This document shows, piece after piece, positions 61,517-64,000 of a stretch of 64,000 nucleotides of DNA (the stretch's first letter is position 1; the number at the start of each line of letters is the position of its first letter). The translations under genes and the position numbers were made by a program. The notes beneath the pieces were generated by a model, which saw only the letters and a list, made by a program, of their open reading frames with translations, had not been told where the DNA came from and searched no databases. The stretch comes from Mycolicibacterium sp. P1-18 (lineage in GTDB: Bacteria; Actinomycetota; Actinomycetes; Mycobacteriales; Mycobacteriaceae): assembly GCF_008329535.1 (NCBI RefSeq), contig NZ_NPKR01000004.1:124001-188000 (forward strand). The letters are read 5' to 3'.

Positions 61517-62563
61517 ATGAATGCGTATCCACACCTGACGTGGGGTTTGATCGGTGCGAGCGACATCGCCGAGACCCGGATGATCCCCGCCCTGCGCCGA
61601 GTCGGTCACACGATAGCTGGAGTGGCGAGCGGCAACCCCCCGCGCGCAACGGCGTTCGCGAAGCGCAACGAGATCGACGCGGCGCGTCACGGTTTCAGCC
61701 TCGATCGGCTGCTCTCTGATCGGACTATCGACGCCGTCTACATCTCGAGCGTCAACGACGCACACCTGACCCACGCCTCGAGAGCAGCTGCTGCGGGCAA
61801 GCACGTCTTGTGTGAGAAGCCACTGTCGACGGACCTCCGCGGCGCCCAGGCGATTCTCGATGCTTGCATCCAACACCGGGTCGTGCTCGGGGTGAACCAC
61901 CACCTGCCCGCCGCCGGAACACACAGCATCGTAAGACATCTCGTCTCCGAAGGCGCCGTCGGCCGCGTTCTCGCCGTCAACGTGCAGCACACGTCACTCC
62001 TGCCCGAACGACTACGCGGATGGCGATTGCAAGGCGGTCCGGGCGCGGGTGCAGTCATGGACTTGTCGTGTCACGACGCGTCGGTAGTCAACCCCCTGCT
62101 GCAGACGAGGGCATTGCACGCCACCGCAGTCGCAGTCCGTCAGGGCAACTGGAACGACGGCGGCGCGGAGGATGCCGTGTCATCGGTGCTGCTCTATGAG
62201 GACGACGTCCTGGTTCGCATGCACGACTCCTTCACCACGCCCTTTGCGCCTACACGGCTCGAGGTATTCGGTGAGGCGGGAAGCATCGTGGCCGAGGGCG
62301 TGATGACCCCCGAACCCGAGGGAACCATCGTGCTTCGAGACGCCCGGGGCGAACGCACTATCGAGGTGACCGATCGCCGTCACACCTACGACATCACCCT
62401 CGAGCGATTCTCGCATGCCACGTATGGCGAGGGCTCCCCGATCGTCGACGGATACGCGGCCCTGAAGGCGCTTTCGGTGTCGGTAGCCATCCTCGGGTCT
62501 GCACACACCGGAACGACCGTGCCCGTCGACCTCACGGTCGATCGTCCCGCAATCTCCGGCTAG
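61517..62563 (+). CDS. Gfo/Idh/MocA-family NAD(P)-dependent dehydrogenase
   Basis: A 348-residue protein. The Rossmann motif begins GLIGASDIAE (10-19), and the EKP motif (100-102, CEKPLS) is present. The C-terminal alpha/beta domain has the family His (DLSCHDAS). GGGAGTAACG lies before the ATG at 61517; the gap from the GMC gene is 122 nt. It would act on a sugar, inositol or related polyol. Its place in the pathway is inferred from position. Confidence 0.84.
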   Translation: MNAYPHLTWGLIGASDIAETRMIPALRRVGHTIAGVASGNPPRATAFAKRNEIDAARHGFSLDRLLSDRTIDAVYISSVNDAHLTHASRAAAAGKHVLCEKPLSTDLRGAQAILDACIQHRVVLGVNHHLPAAGTHSIVRHLVSEGAVGRVLAVNVQHTSLLPERLRGWRLQGGPGAGAVMDLSCHDASVVNPLLQTRALHATAVAVRQGNWNDGGAEDAVSSVLLYEDDVLVRMHDSFTTPFAPTRLEVFGEAGSIVAEGVMTPEPEGTIVLRDARGERTIEVTDRRHTYDITLERFSHATYGEGSPIVDGYAALKALSVSVAILGSAHTGTTVPVDLTVDRPAISG

Positions 62564-63177
62564 ACGGTCGTGTCACGAATCGAGGCCTCACACCAGTCCC
62601 TGTTTGCGGTCGACGTCGCGGCCGATGTTGGCATGGGTTTAACAGCTGAGCTCAGATTCGCATCCAGACGGTGAGCAACGACAGGTCGACACGCGTTGGC
62701 CGCTTTCACGAAGGCACCAAACCGAATGTATTCGTTTGCCCCATCGAAGCCGGCGTGTATCGGCGATACGTCGAACGTGCCTGACGGTACGAGGGACCTG
62801 CCTCAGTCAGCGGTGCTAGGCCGGCATGCCGACATCGACGGGGCTCGAGGCTCTGCCTACCACTCAGGTAGCTAGCCTCGTCCAAGCAGAGGAACATGAT
62901 CGTCTTGGCGTCGTGCCCGAGCCGCGTCGAGGTCGGACAGCCGACCGTGCACACGTGGGCGTCGGCGCGGTGTTTGGCGAATTCGACCGCGTGGCCCGGC
63001 ACGGCCCCCAGCCCGCACCGATGCCCTGGAGCACTTTCGTCACTGATGCATCTCACGATGCACTCCGTTCGACGTCGATGACGTCAATCTGTCGGTGAGA
63101 CTGTTCGAGATCGACACGAGGGTGGCGGCTGTCTCGCGGCGCTGCGATGCTTCGCTCAGAGACAACAGCCATGGCCG
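62564..63177. other. Gene-poor region between the Gfo/Idh gene and the permease
   Basis: 614 nt with no supported coding sequence. Short open frames exist on both strands but none has a credible start, motif or codon bias. A hairpin is formed by CGAGGCT (62846-62852) and AGCCTCG (62874-62880), with CTACC/GGTAG pairing inside (62857-62861/62867-62871); it may end transcription of the Gfo/Idh gene. The rest may be decayed coding DNA. Confidence 0.55.
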
Positions 63178-64000
63178 CTAAAGGGCTTCGCGCTCGCGCA
63201 TCATGTTGGCGATTTCGATTGCGTCTCCCTCGGGGGCGTTCGACTTGCGCTCCGGCTTGGCGATGAACAGGTATGCGAGTCCGGTGACGAGGACGATCCC
63301 GAATCCGATGAGGCCGATCCAGCGATCGAAGAAGCTGTCCTGATCGCCGGGTCGAGCGAGAATCACGATGGCGATCATGCAGTACAACAACGCCGCGACG
63401 GTGACGGGAAGCCCGAAGCGACCAAGGTTCCACGGTCCGGCCGGTCGCCAGCCCTTCACGCGTGCCCTCAAGGCGGCAGCAACCACCATTCCGAAGGCCG
63501 CGTAGATGGCGATGACTTGGAATCCGGCTAGGCGGAACAAGGAGTCTGGTGAGAAGTAGATGAAGATGACGACCAGAACCGGCAACACATTGGTGATGAG
63601 CAACGCATTGACCGGAGTCGGGTGCTTCTTGGCCGTTTTGGAGATGACATGACTTCCGGGGAACATGCCGTCACGAGCGAGGGAGAAGACGAAGCGACTT
63701 ACAGCAGTCTGTTGTCCCATCACGCCCGCTATGAAGGATGTCACGGCGACGAGAAGGAAGACCTTCGATCCGAAGGTGCCCAATGTCGCCTGCAACATCG
63801 TAGGGATCGGGTTGGTCTCGGATCCGGACACGACGTCTTCGAGGTTGGGAGTCGCCAGAGCGAAGCCCGCGAAGGCAGTCATCGCTGCCAAGCCGCCGAC
63901 GATGACGGTGAGAATCATTGCGCGCGGGATTGCACGGGCCGGATTTGGTGTCTCCTCGGCGAGTTCGCCGCAGGACTCGATGGCTCCGAAGAGGTAGAGG
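63178..64000 (-). CDS. Amino acid permease of the APC superfamily, partial (N-terminus beyond the right edge)
   Basis: 274 residues are visible. The conserved block ESCGELAEETPNPARAIPR is clear near the start of the visible part, and six or seven hydrophobic segments follow. The frame stays open from 63918 to the right edge, so the apparent ATG at 63918 is an internal Met and the gene starts beyond 64000. It would import an amino acid or amine and converges on the catabolic run. Confidence 0.88.
   Translation of the reverse strand, partial: LYLFGAIESCGELAEETPNPARAIPRAMILTVIVGGLAAMTAFAGFALATPNLEDVVSGSETNPIPTMLQATLGTFGSKVFLLVAVTSFIAGVMGQQTAVSRFVFSLARDGMFPGSHVISKTAKKHPTPVNALLITNVLPVLVVIFIYFSPDSLFRLAGFQVIAIYAAFGMVVAAALRARVKGWRPAGPWNLGRFGLPVTVAALLYCMIAIVILARPGDQDSFFDRWIGLIGFGIVLVTGLAYLFIAKPERKSNAPEGDAIEIANMMREREAL

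Noticed and set aside
62706..63056. A 116-residue frame on the - strand in the gap before the permease
   Set aside because: No domain, no ribosome site, uneven codon use; a decayed gene cannot be excluded but is not supported.

Overview
This 64 kb window is chromosomal DNA of a high-GC actinobacterium, almost certainly a fast-growing environmental mycobacterium (Mycolicibacterium-like). The blocks guaA / choD / guaB3 / guaB2 / sigD-rsdA / whiB3, groEL1-groES / tsaD-rimI-tsaB-tsaE / alr, and gadB-nnr / glmS follow the order of their M. tuberculosis counterparts (roughly Rv3370c to Rv3438). Starts are often GTG, and once TTG. Adjacent genes are commonly coupled by 4-nt ATGA/GTGA overlaps. I see no rRNA, tRNA, CRISPR array, insertion sequence or prophage.

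Layout. 1-12 kb: the DNA-damage mutasome, with dnaE2 (cut by the left edge) and imuA'-imuB. Each has its own SOS box, and between them lie short-chain dehydrogenases, a MaoC-type dehydratase (HtdY-like), an AcrA1-like reductase, a nucleoside hydrolase and an ohrR-ohr peroxide module with its operator. 12-21.4 kb: accessory DNA between imuA' and guaA (neighbours in M. tuberculosis). It holds a lipoprotein, a coupled sedolisin-protease / zinc-ribbon membrane protein / anchored protein operon, and a five-gene oxidative cluster (hydrolase, SDR, diiron ferritin-like protein, Baeyer-Villiger-type monooxygenase, MerR regulator) behind a strong dyad promoter. 21.4-32.3 kb: guanine nucleotide synthesis (guaB2, guaB3, guaA), a ChoD-like GMC oxidoreductase, sigma factor D with its anti-sigma factor, and whiB3.

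32.3-38.9 kb is a second accessory insertion, between whiB3 and groEL1: a ThrE-type exporter, a small zinc ribbon, a coupled cupin-quinone reductase-HD operon with a MocR regulator, and a divergent MerR/SDR pair. 39-49 kb is core: groES-groEL1 with a CIRCE element and an intercistronic hairpin, then the tRNA t6A genes (tsaD, tsaB, tsaE) with rimI, a hydrolase and alr in one overlapping run, then gadB and nnr. 49-52.7 kb: a flavin (siderophore-interacting type) reductase with an O-methyltransferase behind a 28-bp dyad, and a CGNR regulator facing a dehalogenase-like hydrolase. 52.7-56.6 kb: glmS, a hydrolase-like protein lacking its nucleophile, and a secreted SGNH hydrolase.

From about 56.6 kb to the right edge the sequence looks different (more A/T-containing codons, looser spacing). 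It holds what I consider the most novel feature: a coupled run of a HisD-like (not histidine-biosynthetic) dehydrogenase, an aspartase-family ammonia-lyase and a GMC oxidoreductase, followed by a Gfo/Idh/MocA dehydrogenase and a convergent APC amino-acid permease. This is most simply read as a peripheral catabolic pathway for an amino- or hydroxyl-bearing compound whose substrate I cannot determine from sequence.
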